Assembly (NCBI GenBank): GCA_013140705.1
Contig: JABFSH010000008.1
Coordinates: 1-64,000, forward strand
Reading direction: 5' to 3'
DNA: 64,000 bases
Source: Methylococcaceae bacterium
GTDB lineage: Bacteria; Pseudomonadota; Gammaproteobacteria; Methylococcales; Methylomonadaceae
Numbering within the stretch: the stretch's first letter is position 1; every line of letters begins with the position of its first letter. The position numbers and the translations under genes are program-made. Shown here piece by piece: positions 47,318-59,523 of the stretch. A model generated the notes under the pieces. It was not told the DNA's origin. It worked only from the letters and a program-made list of their open reading frames with translations, and did not search any database.

Positions 47318-47965
47318 TTATCGTGATTTGCTCAGAATAGTACGCCAGAATTGATAGGCCAAAGGCATTAATGAAACGACCACGATACTGAGAATGACCA
47401 GTTCAAAGTTGCGTTTGACGATGTCGAGATTACCAAATTGATAACCCAGCGTAATCAATCCTCCCACCCATAAAATGGCGCCGCTTATACAAAACATCAG
47501 GTAACGCGAATACAACATGTTACCTGCGCCCGCGACAAACGGCGCGATAGTTCTGATAATGGGTACAAAACGGGCAATGATCACGGTTCGACCGCCGAAT
47601 TTGTCGTAGTAGGCTTCTGTTTGCGTGATGTATTCGCGCTTGAAAAATCCAATTTTTTCGTGTGATTTAACTTTAGTGCCAAACAATTTGCCTACAACAT
47701 AATTGACATTGTCGCCGGCTAATGCGGCTGTGATTAGCAGTGCGATCAACAGATAGACATTCAGCTGTCCTGTACTGGCTCCCAGTGCTCCGACAGCGAA
47801 TAATAAGGAATCGCCAGGCAACAGCGGCATGACAACCAAACCGGTCTCGCAAAAAATGATCAGGAATAAAATGGCGTAAGTCAAGGTACCGTAGTGCGCC
47901 AAAATGTCAGCCAGATGTGTATTAAGATGAAGGAAAAAATCAATGAATTGTGCAAATAAGTCCAT
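47318..47965 (-). CDS. DedA-family membrane protein
   Basis: This 215-residue protein has FCETGLVVMPLLPGDSLLFAVGALGA, FVPIIRTIAPFVAGAG and several helices, typical of the DedA/VTT family. DedA proteins act in lipid carrier or phospholipid translocation and membrane homeostasis. Start ATG at 47965 preferred because it begins the conserved DLFAQFIDFFLH region; no strong ribosome site was seen. Confidence 0.85.
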   Translation of the reverse strand: MDLFAQFIDFFLHLNTHLADILAHYGTLTYAILFLIIFCETGLVVMPLLPGDSLLFAVGALGASTGQLNVYLLIALLITAALAGDNVNYVVGKLFGTKVKSHEKIGFFKREYITQTEAYYDKFGGRTVIIARFVPIIRTIAPFVAGAGNMLYSRYLMFCISGAILWVGGLITLGYQFGNLDIVKRNFELVILSIVVVSLMPLAYQFWRTILSKSR

Positions 47966-48144
47966 ATGTCTCGTTGTATAAGCTATAAGCATTGCGCATA
48001 TTGTATAGTGGAATTCTATAATTGTCGGAAAACATGCAGACTAAATTTGTCTGGTGATTTGATACCTTTATTAATTGATGACTCATGGCTCTCTGAACGC
48101 TGATTAATCGGCCATTTTTAGAACGTTCCAAAGAGCAAATAAGC

Positions 48145-48342
48145 TTACTCTTGTACAACCGGCAAAGTGGAGCCGCTCAATAGGTTTTGCCAAAATTGAG
48201 GTTCATATTTCCACCATGCATGTCCAGCCATGGGAAGCTTTCCGCCATTCACTGCAAAATAATAAGAAGGCTTTAGTTCAAGGGAAAATCGGGATGCTGT
48301 AATTTCATTTGGAATAACAAAATCTGCGGAAAGTGCACCCAT
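48145..48342 (-). CDS. Small hypothetical protein, weak support
   Basis: A 65-residue frame (MGALSADFVIPNEITASRF, ending LSGSTLPVVQE) lies in the 470-base gap 47966-48435. Its composition is protein-like, with repeated aromatic residues near HAWWKYEPQFW. No ribosome site is clear and no family is recognised. It could be a fragment of a lost gene. The remainder of the gap shows nothing convincing. Confidence 0.3.
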   Translation of the reverse strand: MGALSADFVIPNEITASRFSLELKPSYYFAVNGGKLPMAGHAWWKYEPQFWQNLLSGSTLPVVQE

Positions 48343-48435
48343 GACTGAAAAAAACAAATAAAAATTACATATCCTATTGATTTATTTTACAGATAAATGT
48401 GGAGCGGATATTTACAACCATTGAATGCTCATACA

Positions 48436-49806
48436 TTATTCTGAATCTATGGTTATTATTTCACTCGTAAATCGACCTTGCGCAATTCGAGTTTCGACGA
48501 TATTGCCGATAGCCAGTTGTTGTGTACAGCGAATAATGTCACCTGTAGGCTGAAGAAACGTCAAGGCATAACCTCTATTCAAGGTTGCCAAAGGACTGAC
48601 AGCGTGCAACGTTTGAACGGAATTTGATAACCGGTGATGACATTGTTCCAATTTATGTTGTGTGGTGGTGACCAAACGTTTACTCAGGTACTGTTGACGC
48701 TGCTTCAGACTATTGATGGCATTAGAGGGATTGAATTGCCATAGTCTGGCAGCTTTGGCTTCAATAATGCTGCTATTCTTCCGGATTTTTGTTTGCGTTG
48801 CCTGTATGAGCCTAATTTCGAGTTCGTCAATTCGTTGTATTTTTCTGCTCAGCTGCTGCGCAGGATTTTGTAGTTGCAAGCGCTTTGATAGCCATTCCAG
48901 TGATCGTTGTAACTGATTGATTTGTCGCTGCAGAAGCTGTTTTAAACGCTCGTCCTGTTGGTTAAAATATGATAACCATTGTTGCCGATCTGGACTTGCA
49001 TGTTCTGCAGCCGCTGTCGGCGTTGCTGCACGAAAATCGGCAACAAAATCCGCAATGGTCATATCTGTTTCATGACCAACGCCTGAAATAATTGGAATCC
49101 TGCTGTCAAAAATGGCTCTAGCGACTATCTCTTCATTAAATGCCCAAAGGTCTTCCAATGAGCCGCCGCCGCGCGCAAGTATTAGCACATCGCAATGGCC
49201 GAGGCTATTGGCTTTCTCAATGGCGCTAGCTATTTCATGTTTGGCATTCACACCCTGTACAGCCACTGGATAAATAACAACAGGTGTAGCAGGAAAACGT
49301 CTTTTTAAAACAGCCAATATATCTCTTACTGCTGCACCTGACGGAGAAGTAATGACTCCGATCGAATTAGGTATAACAGGTAAATTTTGTTTGAAGGCAG
49401 CATCAAAAAGCCCTTCTGCCAGTAGCTTTCGCTTTAGCGCCTCAAAGGCTTTTTGAAGACCTCCGTCACCAGCGGCTTCAATATGTTCAACAATCAGTTG
49501 AAAATCACCCCGCGGTTCATAGAGACTCACTTGCGCATTGACAACCACCTGTTTACCGTTTTCCACTGCAACTGACGATCTGCGCTGTTGATTTCGAAAC
49601 ATTGCACAGCGGACTTGCGAGTTAACATCTTTCAGCGAAAAATAGAGATGACCGGATGAAGGTGTACTTAAATTGGATATTTCTCCAGCTACAAGAATTG
49701 ATAAGAAATGCTCGCCCAGTAACTGACTGGTTTCACGATTAAGTTCTGAAACCGTCATAATCTTCTGACTATTTAGCTTTTGTGGCTTGGACGGGAGTAT
49801 CTCCAT
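48436..49806 (-). CDS. xseA: Exodeoxyribonuclease VII large subunit
   Basis: This 456-residue protein has an N-terminal OB-fold (VSELNRETSQLLGEHF, then GEISNLSTPSSGHLYFSLKD), the nuclease core (IGVITSPSGAAVRDIL, ARGGGSLEDLWAFNEE, GVGHETDMTIADFVAD), and a long coiled-coil C-terminus. With XseB it degrades single-stranded DNA. XseB is not in the window. Confidence 0.95.
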   Translation of the reverse strand: MEILPSKPQKLNSQKIMTVSELNRETSQLLGEHFLSILVAGEISNLSTPSSGHLYFSLKDVNSQVRCAMFRNQQRRSSVAVENGKQVVVNAQVSLYEPRGDFQLIVEHIEAAGDGGLQKAFEALKRKLLAEGLFDAAFKQNLPVIPNSIGVITSPSGAAVRDILAVLKRRFPATPVVIYPVAVQGVNAKHEIASAIEKANSLGHCDVLILARGGGSLEDLWAFNEEIVARAIFDSRIPIISGVGHETDMTIADFVADFRAATPTAAAEHASPDRQQWLSYFNQQDERLKQLLQRQINQLQRSLEWLSKRLQLQNPAQQLSRKIQRIDELEIRLIQATQTKIRKNSSIIEAKAARLWQFNPSNAINSLKQRQQYLSKRLVTTTQHKLEQCHHRLSNSVQTLHAVSPLATLNRGYALTFLQPTGDIIRCTQQLAIGNIVETRIAQGRFTSEIITIDSE

Positions 49807-49869
49807 CAACGGGTAATACCGTTTTTATCGGCAGGTCTTTGGTAAAGATATTCGAGCATTATCAGAATA

Positions 49870-51357
49870 CTATTGAATATTCAAACAATCGGCTTCTATG
49901 TTTAATTGCTGCATTTTTTTATGCGCATACGCGTCTAATGCATTGAGCATATCCAGCTTTGGGTGGTTTTGTTGTTTCAATTCAGTTATTCGCGCAAGAT
50001 AATGGCCAAGCGTAATTGCGGCACCTGGATTCAGCCCCATCAATTTGCTCCGACAAAAATCATACCATCGTGAAAGTTCTTCCGTTGTTAAGGTCTCCGG
50101 AAAATTGCGGGCCCGGTATCTGAATATCATTTCAGGCAATCTTGAATCGTTAAATTCGTATTTTTTGGATGATAATTCGATCGGAGTCGCTGCTCTAACA
50201 AGCGCCATTTTATGTTTGTCCGCATCTGCAAAAAAGCCGCCACTGTAAAGTGCAAGATCGGGATCCAATGCTTGTTGTTCGCTAGCTTGCTGAATAAATA
50301 CTTCAGATAGCTTATCAGCAAGCCCGGCTGCATTTTTAATTCTGTCTATATTCAGGCAATAATCTGCCAAATCGATTTCAAGGCGCAACTCATCATCCCT
50401 CCGGATCACGGAAATCGGGGCCAACACCGGACATTTATTGATATGCACCGTTTTCAACGGTATTCTGGCAACACCTTCAGGCAAACTTTCCGTTGCCGTA
50501 AAAATTCGTTGTTTTATTTCAGTGGCTGTTAACAATAACAATGGCTCGGGATCAACCGACAGATCATAAACAATAATTCCGTTCGGATTGCTGGGATGCT
50601 TGCAAATAGGCAGCACAATTGCCAGACAATTTCTCTCGGCGGGGTATCTACCTGAAACATGAACGACCGGGACAAAGCTGCCTAATTGCAACAGGTCAAG
50701 TACAGACGTCTTGCTACGATGTTGCCAAAGAAATGAATACAGTTTTGGCTGGGCGTACCTGATCAGTTTGGCAAGCCCAATGGTGGCATAAACATCAGAT
50801 AATGCGTCATGAGCTGCTGTATGGCTAATACCGTTAGCCTTGCATAGTTCTTCGAGTTTAAAGTCGGGTCTACCCTCATTATTCCGGGGCCAGACTATGC
50901 CATCCGGCCTTAAAGCTCGAGTTGCTCTCGCAACGTCAATGATATCCCACCGTGAATTGCCATTCTGCCATTCTCTGGCATATGGGTCGTAAAAATTACG
51001 ATATAGACAGTTCCTTGTAACTTCATCGTCAAAGCGAAGACTGTTATAGCCCAGCGTACAGGTACCCGGTCTTGCCAGTTGTTCATGAATATGACGGATA
51101 AATTCCGCTTCGCATAAACCATTTTCTTCAGCCATGCCCGGAGTAATGCCTGTAATTAGACAAGCATCGGGATGAGGAAGGGAATCAAGTACAGGTTTGC
51201 AGTATAAAACTATCGGATCTTCCAGGGGGTTAAAATCATAATCCGTCCGAAGTCCTGCAAATTGAACAGGAGCATCTTTCTGCGGGTTTATTCCGGATGT
51301 TTCATAGTCATGCCAGAATAAAGTGGGGGATTTCTGTATACCTCCGACTAGAGTCAT
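49870..51357 (-). CDS. sbcB: Exodeoxyribonuclease I
   Basis: This DEDDh 3'-5' exonuclease has 495 residues. It has FWHDYETSGI (first Asp and Glu), LGYNSLRFDDEVTRN and HTAAHDALSDV, with a C-terminal exonuclease I domain. It trims single-stranded DNA in recombination and mismatch repair. Confidence 0.95.
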   Translation of the reverse strand: MTLVGGIQKSPTLFWHDYETSGINPQKDAPVQFAGLRTDYDFNPLEDPIVLYCKPVLDSLPHPDACLITGITPGMAEENGLCEAEFIRHIHEQLARPGTCTLGYNSLRFDDEVTRNCLYRNFYDPYAREWQNGNSRWDIIDVARATRALRPDGIVWPRNNEGRPDFKLEELCKANGISHTAAHDALSDVYATIGLAKLIRYAQPKLYSFLWQHRSKTSVLDLLQLGSFVPVVHVSGRYPAERNCLAIVLPICKHPSNPNGIIVYDLSVDPEPLLLLTATEIKQRIFTATESLPEGVARIPLKTVHINKCPVLAPISVIRRDDELRLEIDLADYCLNIDRIKNAAGLADKLSEVFIQQASEQQALDPDLALYSGGFFADADKHKMALVRAATPIELSSKKYEFNDSRLPEMIFRYRARNFPETLTTEELSRWYDFCRSKLMGLNPGAAITLGHYLARITELKQQNHPKLDMLNALDAYAHKKMQQLNIEADCLNIQ

Positions 51358-51384
51358 CTTCTGAGCAACTGTTGCCGGCTACTT

Positions 51385-51780
51385 CTATTTTACCGAGACA
51401 AGAGCTTTTAAAACATCCGTACGACTAATAACTCCAACTAAATCGGAATTATTAAATACCGGAAAACTTCTGACCGATGACGTCTGAAACTTTTCCGCTA
51501 AATCCACAATACTGGACTCAGAATCGACTTTTATAATTTCCGATGTCATGAAATCGCCTACTTTTCCACTCATTCCTTGATTGTAAACACTGTCTAAAAA
51601 AACACTCATACCATCTTTTTCAGAGAACAATCCAATCAGATGTCCATGATGATCAATAACCGGAGCACAGGTTATTTTATAATCGAGCATTTTTTTTATA
51701 GCATCAATGACATCAGTTTCCTTAGTAAGTGTTACTAGCTTTTTAGACATATATTCTGCAACAGAAATATTCTTCAACAT
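51385..51780 (-). CDS. Two-CBS-domain protein
   Basis: This 131-residue protein is made of two CBS domains: the first at about 5-60 (VAEYMSKKLVTLTKETDVIDA, then CAPVIDHHGHLIGLFSEKDG), the second at about 73-130 (FMTSEIIKVDSESSI, then FPVFNNSDLVGVISRTDVLKAL). It may bind adenine nucleotides and regulate a partner. It lies 27 bases after sbcB on the same strand. Confidence 0.85.
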   Translation of the reverse strand: MLKNISVAEYMSKKLVTLTKETDVIDAIKKMLDYKITCAPVIDHHGHLIGLFSEKDGMSVFLDSVYNQGMSGKVGDFMTSEIIKVDSESSIVDLAEKFQTSSVRSFPVFNNSDLVGVISRTDVLKALVSVK

Positions 51781-51857
51781 AAGTTACTCCAGGTTTTTTT
51801 ATGGTGGACTGTAATCACTAAGTCGGCCGATATTAGGCAACCACGTCCACAGAAAGC

Positions 51858-52034
51858 TTAAATATTCCCTTCTGCTTCAAGTTTTTTTCTTTTATCGCAC
51901 TTTATTGCACAAGAGCAATTACTATTAATGCCTCCGCATGATCCTTTGATTGCACGCCTCCCAAATATTACACCAATAGCCATTATGCCAATAACAACCA
52001 GCATAAAAACAAAAGTCACTAAAAAATATGTCAT
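51858..52034 (-). CDS. nqrM: Na+-NQR maturation protein NqrM
   Basis: This 58-residue protein has one N-terminal membrane helix (MTYFLVTFVFMLVVIGIMA) and a Cys-rich tail (GSCGGINSNCSCAIKC) of four cysteines. NqrM supplies iron for the membrane Fe-S site of NqrD/E. CAGAGGT lies just before the ATG at 52034. It sits downstream of the nqr operon, separated by the DUF2845 gene, and in the same direction. Confidence 0.9.
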   Translation of the reverse strand: MTYFLVTFVFMLVVIGIMAIGVIFGRRAIKGSCGGINSNCSCAIKCDKRKKLEAEGNI

Positions 52035-52472
52035 GATGTTACCTCTGCATTCCGATAAATCGAGTGAACATTCTTTTACTTGGGTAAGAGTAAGTTCGAT
52101 TAAATTAAATATGGCAGCGCCACCAGTCGAAATTGCAAGTTCTGCAGCGTACCAAGCGAGACTGTACATCCAGATTTAATTTAATCTACTTGTTAGAAAA
52201 CTGTCTTTCAATTAGTTCCATGATTTCGCTTGTTATAGTTGCAGATACATAATACAAGGTTACGAATTAACGAAATTTATAACTCAATAAACTCCTGTTA
52301 CCGATTAACTTTTTTACATGACACAACTTTTAAGCAGACATTATACAAACAGATTACCGAGGTCCAGAACAAATGGAGTAACAAACAAGGAAAAATCTTG
52401 AACTTACATCCGTAAAAGCTGGACCTTGGCAAAATCCCTGGCAAGAGTGACCCTTAAGCAGCAAAAAATGAT
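52035..52472. other. Spacer between nqrM and the DUF2845-like gene
   Basis: This 438-base AT-rich stretch has no convincing gene, repeat or clear operator. A promoter for nqrM could lie in it. Confidence 0.3.
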
Positions 52473-52802
52473 TCAATGCCCCCGTCCCAACGTTTTTATT
52501 TCTTTTAACTCGCCATTCTCAAAACGAAGATATTGCCTCAACCGGGAAGGACCAAAATTATATATCCACTCTTCTACTTGAATCTCGTTAAATTCTTGAA
52601 TATCGATGGTTCTATGTGGGAAATGAAAGGTACTTCCCACTAATTTAGACCGAGTTTCAACTGATTCGGGATCTCCGCAACGACGGAGTACGTCCACTTT
52701 GGAGTAGCCCAACTCGACAAGATCACGACCACAACGCATCGCCAATGCAACATTAGATAAACAAAAACTCAATATAAGGATCCATGTCGTCCTGTACTTC
52801 AT
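52473..52802 (-). CDS. Exported DUF2845-like protein
   Basis: This 109-residue protein has a signal peptide at about 1-21. The mature form opens MRCGRDLVELGYSKVDVLRRCGDPE and ends with a short strand-rich part (EEWIYNFGPSRLRQYLRFENGELKEI). The paired cysteines and GDP motif match the DUF2845 family; role unknown. It sits between nqrF and nqrM, where many gammaproteobacteria have apbE. Confidence 0.75.
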   Translation of the reverse strand: MKYRTTWILILSFCLSNVALAMRCGRDLVELGYSKVDVLRRCGDPESVETRSKLVGSTFHFPHRTIDIQEFNEIQVEEWIYNFGPSRLRQYLRFENGELKEIKTLGRGH

Positions 52803-52972
52803 CACATGAACCTTGAAGTGAATGAAAAGTCATTCAGGCAATCATTCACCCACATGACTTCCAGCCTATTGCCGGATTTGGATAATTCTTCCTTGACCCA
52901 ATTATCCAGGGCTTGTCGTGACTCCTCCGCTAAAAATCGCATATTAATTCTTTACGGAGGATTTTAGAGTGA

Positions 52973-54193
52973 TTAGCCACCAAAATCGTCGAGCATGATA
53001 TTCTCGGGTTCAACGCCATTATCGAGTAACATTTTAATAACTGATGAGTTCATCATTGGCGGTCCGCACAAATAATACTCACAATCCTCCGGGGCCGGAT
53101 GTTTCTTCAAATAGTTTTCATAGAGAACATTATGAATAAAGCCCGTATAACCAGTCCAATTATCTTCAGGTAATGCATCAGATAGCCCGACATGCCAAAC
53201 GAAATTTTCATTTTCCTTGGCTAACATATCAAAATCTTCAACGTAGAACATTTCGCGCTTGCTACGAGCACCATACCAGAATGACATTTTACGCTTAGAT
53301 TTCAATCTACGTAGTTGATCGAATATGTGTGACCTCATTGGCGCCATACCCGCTCCACCACCAACGAAAATCATTTCTGCATCGGTGTCTTTGGCAAAAA
53401 ACTCGCCATAGGGACCGGAAACAGTACACTTATCACCTGGTTTTAAATTAAAAATATACGATGACATTATACCGGGAGGCACACTTTCATCAGCCCGTGG
53501 TGGTGGTGTTGCTATCCGGACGTTCAACATGATTTCCTTTTCTTCCGGATAACTTGCCATCGAATATGCACGTAAGGCCGGTTCTTTTACATTTGACACA
53601 TAGCGCCACAAATTATATTTGTCCCACTCATCGCGAAACCGCTCTTCAACAATAAAATCGCTGAATTTTGCAACATGTGATGGGCATTCAATCTGGATAA
53701 ATCCACCCGCCCGATAATTAATCGCTTCCCCTTTAGGTAGCTCAAGAACAAGCTCTTTAATGAAGGTGGCAACATTCTTATTCGATTTAACGGTACATTC
53801 CCATTTTTTAATACCGAAGACTTCGTCCTCGACTTCAATGTTCATGTTATGTTTGACCGACACCTGACAAGAAAGTCGCTCACCATGTGCCGCTTCACGT
53901 TTGGTAATGTGGCTCAACTCCGTGGGTAAAATTTCACCGCCCCCCGAGTTAACTTTAACTTTGCACTGTCCACAAGTTCCACCGCCACCACAGGCAGATG
54001 AAACAAACAAGCCATTATCAGCCAATGCATTTAATAGTTTTGATCCCACAGGCACATGAATTTTCTTTTCATCATTGATCAGAATTTCAACATCCCCTTC
54101 AGCAACCAGCTTACTTTTTGCACCAATAATAAAAAATACCAGTGCAATCACGAAAGCCGTGAAAATTATAATCCCTAATATGATTTCCAGCAT
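52973..54193 (-). CDS. nqrF: Na+-translocating NADH:quinone reductase subunit F
   Basis: This 406-residue protein has one membrane helix, a ferredoxin domain with the 2Fe-2S cysteines ([14 protein letters not shown], and Cys in LSCQVSV), and a flavoprotein reductase domain ([36 protein letters not shown]). It takes electrons from NADH and passes them via FAD and 2Fe-2S into the complex. Last gene of nqrABCDEF. Confidence 0.97.
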   Translation of the reverse strand: MLEIILGIIIFTAFVIALVFFIIGAKSKLVAEGDVEILINDEKKIHVPVGSKLLNALADNGLFVSSACGGGGTCGQCKVKVNSGGGEILPTELSHITKREAAHGERLSCQVSVKHNMNIEVEDEVFGIKKWECTVKSNKNVATFIKELVLELPKGEAINYRAGGFIQIECPSHVAKFSDFIVEERFRDEWDKYNLWRYVSNVKEPALRAYSMASYPEEKEIMLNVRIATPPPRADESVPPGIMSSYIFNLKPGDKCTVSGPYGEFFAKDTDAEMIFVGGGAGMAPMRSHIFDQLRRLKSKRKMSFWYGARSKREMFYVEDFDMLAKENENFVWHVGLSDALPEDNWTGYTGFIHNVLYENYLKKHPAPEDCEYYLCGPPMMNSSVIKMLLDNGVEPENIMLDDFGG

Positions 54194-54205
54194 TACACTA
54201 CCTTC

Positions 54206-54813
54206 TTAAAGTTGGATTCCAGAGAAAGCCATGAAGCCAAGAGACATCAGACCCGCAGTAATAAAAGTAATACCCAGACCCTGTAAACCAGCGGGTATAT
54301 CACTGTACTTAAGTTTTTCGCGCACACCGGCCATTACTGTAATTGCCAATGCCCAACCAAGACCACTGCCAATTCCGTAGGTAACGCTTTCACCGAAGTT
54401 ATAATCACGCTCAATCATAAATAAACTGCCGCCTAAAATGGCGCAGTTCACCGTGATTAATGGCAAGAAAATGCCAAGCGCAAAATATAAGGCTGGGAAA
54501 AACTTATCCAAAATCATTTCTAAAATTTGAACCAAGGCTGCGATCATACCGATGCAGCTTAGCAATGCCAGAAAGCTCAAATCAACCCCGCTAATGCCTA
54601 GCCAGGATAACGCATCCTCCTTTAAGAGAGAGTGATAGACAAAGTTGTTGGCTGGAACTGTGATAGCCTGAACGACCATCACTGCAACACCCAATCCCAT
54701 TGCCGTTGATATTTTTTTAGACACGGCAATGAAAGTACACATACCCAGGAAGAAGGAAAGTGCTAAGTTTTCAATGAAGACAGATTTAACAAACAGACTG
54801 ATATAAGCTTCCA

Positions 54814-54814
<1 letters not shown>
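54206..54814 (-). CDS. nqrE: Na+-translocating NADH:quinone reductase subunit E
   Basis: This integral membrane subunit has 202 residues and about six helices ([21 protein letters not shown]-type [12 protein letters not shown]). With NqrD it holds the membrane Fe-S site between them. It abuts nqrD, overlapping by 1 base. Confidence 0.95.
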
Positions 54815-55517
<703 letters not shown>

Positions 55518-55521
<4 letters not shown>

Positions 55522-56453
55522 GATTTTGCCCCCTTAACCGTTCTTACTTTACTTAAATACCGTGCAAAACCTTCTTTGCTTGTCCAGTATCTGACCAAAT
55601 TAGTCACACCGGTACTCGTCAACGTAGCGCCAGCTAAACCATCAACTTGATATTGACTGCCAGGTTTATCATTGTCAACAACACCTTTGATTAAAGCTAA
55701 AGCAGGTTCACCAATATCAGCCTCCTCAATGGTCCCTTTGTCGAAGGAGGGCTGATCCGTTTCGGCATAAATTTTCTTGCCTTTCCATAAGGCGCGCCAT
55801 TTTGGATTAACCACCTCTCCTCCGAGGCCAGGTGTTTCTGCCTGATCATAAAAGTTGATGCTCTGCACTGTTTGACCATCAGGATCAATCGACAAAAAAC
55901 CATATAATGTCGACCAAAGACCGTATCCATTAACTGGAAGAATGATTGATTTTATGGCATTACCCTCTTTTACCAAAAAGACCTTAGCCAATTTAGCCTT
56001 AACTCTGATATGGGCGATGTCCTTTTCTTTTGGAATGACAACACTCTGAGCAGGATCTTTAGCCGCTTTGCGTTGGTCGTATTCCTCCGCATTGATGCCA
56101 TCCACATATTCGCCTGTTTCCAAATTGACAATTTTTGCTTCAATTTTCTCTGCGAATGCTGCATCAATGTCCTTACCATCCTCAAGCAAACCCGCCACAT
56201 CAAGGATATTTTGTTTCATATCCAGGGCTTTGTTATAAGCCTGCAGGGGTTTCAGCGCGACAGCTCCAAATGAAACAAGCACCGCACAAACCAGGCAGAG
56301 TGATACCGCTATGGCAATGGTTTTTTCCAGACTGTCATTACCTAAAGCAAGAACTTTATCGCGGTATTTAATAAATTTTTGGTAATTTTCTGATTTTTCA
56401 AGAGCAGCACAAAGTTTCACGCAATGCTCAGATTTCTTTAAAACGTTAAGCAT
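55518..56453 (-). CDS. nqrC: Na+-translocating NADH:quinone reductase subunit C
   Basis: This 311-residue subunit has one N-terminal membrane helix and a periplasmic domain. The FMN attachment motif is AGATLTSTG, in which Thr carries covalent FMN. Attachment needs the flavin transferase ApbE, not found in this window. The N-terminus here is longer by some 30 residues than usual and the start may lie further in. Confidence 0.93.
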
Positions 56454-57647
56454 GGCGTTTCATCCTTCTTCTGATATTGGCCTGGATAACAAAATAATCG
56501 ATTGTTGGCGCAAACATATTCGAAAACAAAATGGCTAGCATAATACCTTCCGGAAATGCCGGATTAACAACGCGGATTAAAACCGTCATTAAACCGACCA
56601 AACCACCGAAGATCCAGCGACCGGTATCAGTCATTGCAGCACTTACAGGATCGGTTGCCATGTAGACCATACCGAAGGCAAAGCCACCCATCGTTAAATG
56701 CCAGTACCAAGGCAAAGCAAACATCGGATTGGTATCGCTACCAATAATATTGAACAACAATGAGGTTAACAGCATGCCGATAAACACACCGCCCATGATG
56801 CGATACGAGGCGATACGGGTGTACAACAGGAAAGCAGCGCCTAACAAAATCGCCAGAGTCGACGTTTCGCCCAGACAGCCTGGTTCAAAACCGATGAATG
56901 ATTGTAGCCAGCTAAAGTTCGCCGCGTAAACGGCATCAAGACCACCATTTGCTGCCAGACCCAAAGGCGTTGCAGCGGTATAACCATCAACGGCAACCCA
57001 GATGGAATCACCCGTCATTGATGCCGGATAAGCGAAGTATAAAAACGCTCTACCCGTAAGCGCTGGATTCAGGAAGTTTTTACCTGTTCCTCCAAAAACT
57101 TCTTTCCCGATAACAATACCGAATGATATGCCGAGCGCAACCTGCCATAAAGGCATGCTGGGAGGCAGTATCAACGCATACAGCATGGATGATACCAGGA
57201 AACCTTCGTTGACTTCATGGCCACGAACGGTAGCAAACAAGACTTCCCAGACCCCACCGACAGCGAGCGTGACGATATAAATAGGAAAAAAATACAACGC
57301 ACCATGCATCAAATTGGACAACGGGTTCATCGTGCTGTAACCAAACAGCGCCATCGGCAGACTGCGCCAGTTGTCAATTTTTTCCAAGCCCATTGCGGCC
57401 ATGGCATGATTGGCCTGATAGCCTGTATTGTATAAAGCCATCAAGACACAGAAAAAGGTTGCAATGACCACAAAAGTCATCGTCCGTTTCAGGTCATTGC
57501 CATCACGGACATGTGTTGTGCCGCGTGTTACATCAGCGGGCGTATAAATAAAGGTATCCACCATCTCATAGAGACCGTAGTACTTTTCCAGCCGTCCACC
57601 TTTTGTAAAATGCGGCTCAAATTTATCTAAAAAATCTCTAGCCGACA

Positions 57648-57648
<1 letters not shown>
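56446..57648 (-). CDS. nqrB: Na+-translocating NADH:quinone reductase subunit B
   Basis: This membrane subunit has 400 residues and about ten helices. The covalent FMN site is DGYTAATPL, and GKEVFGGTGKNFLNPALTGR is a conserved block. It forms part of the Na+ path and binds riboflavin and quinone-site inhibitors in Vibrio. Overlaps nqrC by 8 bases and nqrA by 1. Confidence 0.96.

Positions 57649-59523
<1,875 letters not shown>

Noticed and set aside
47940-48158. 72-residue reverse frame upstream of the DedA gene
   Set aside because: No ribosome site and translation looks random; it overlaps the DedA start.
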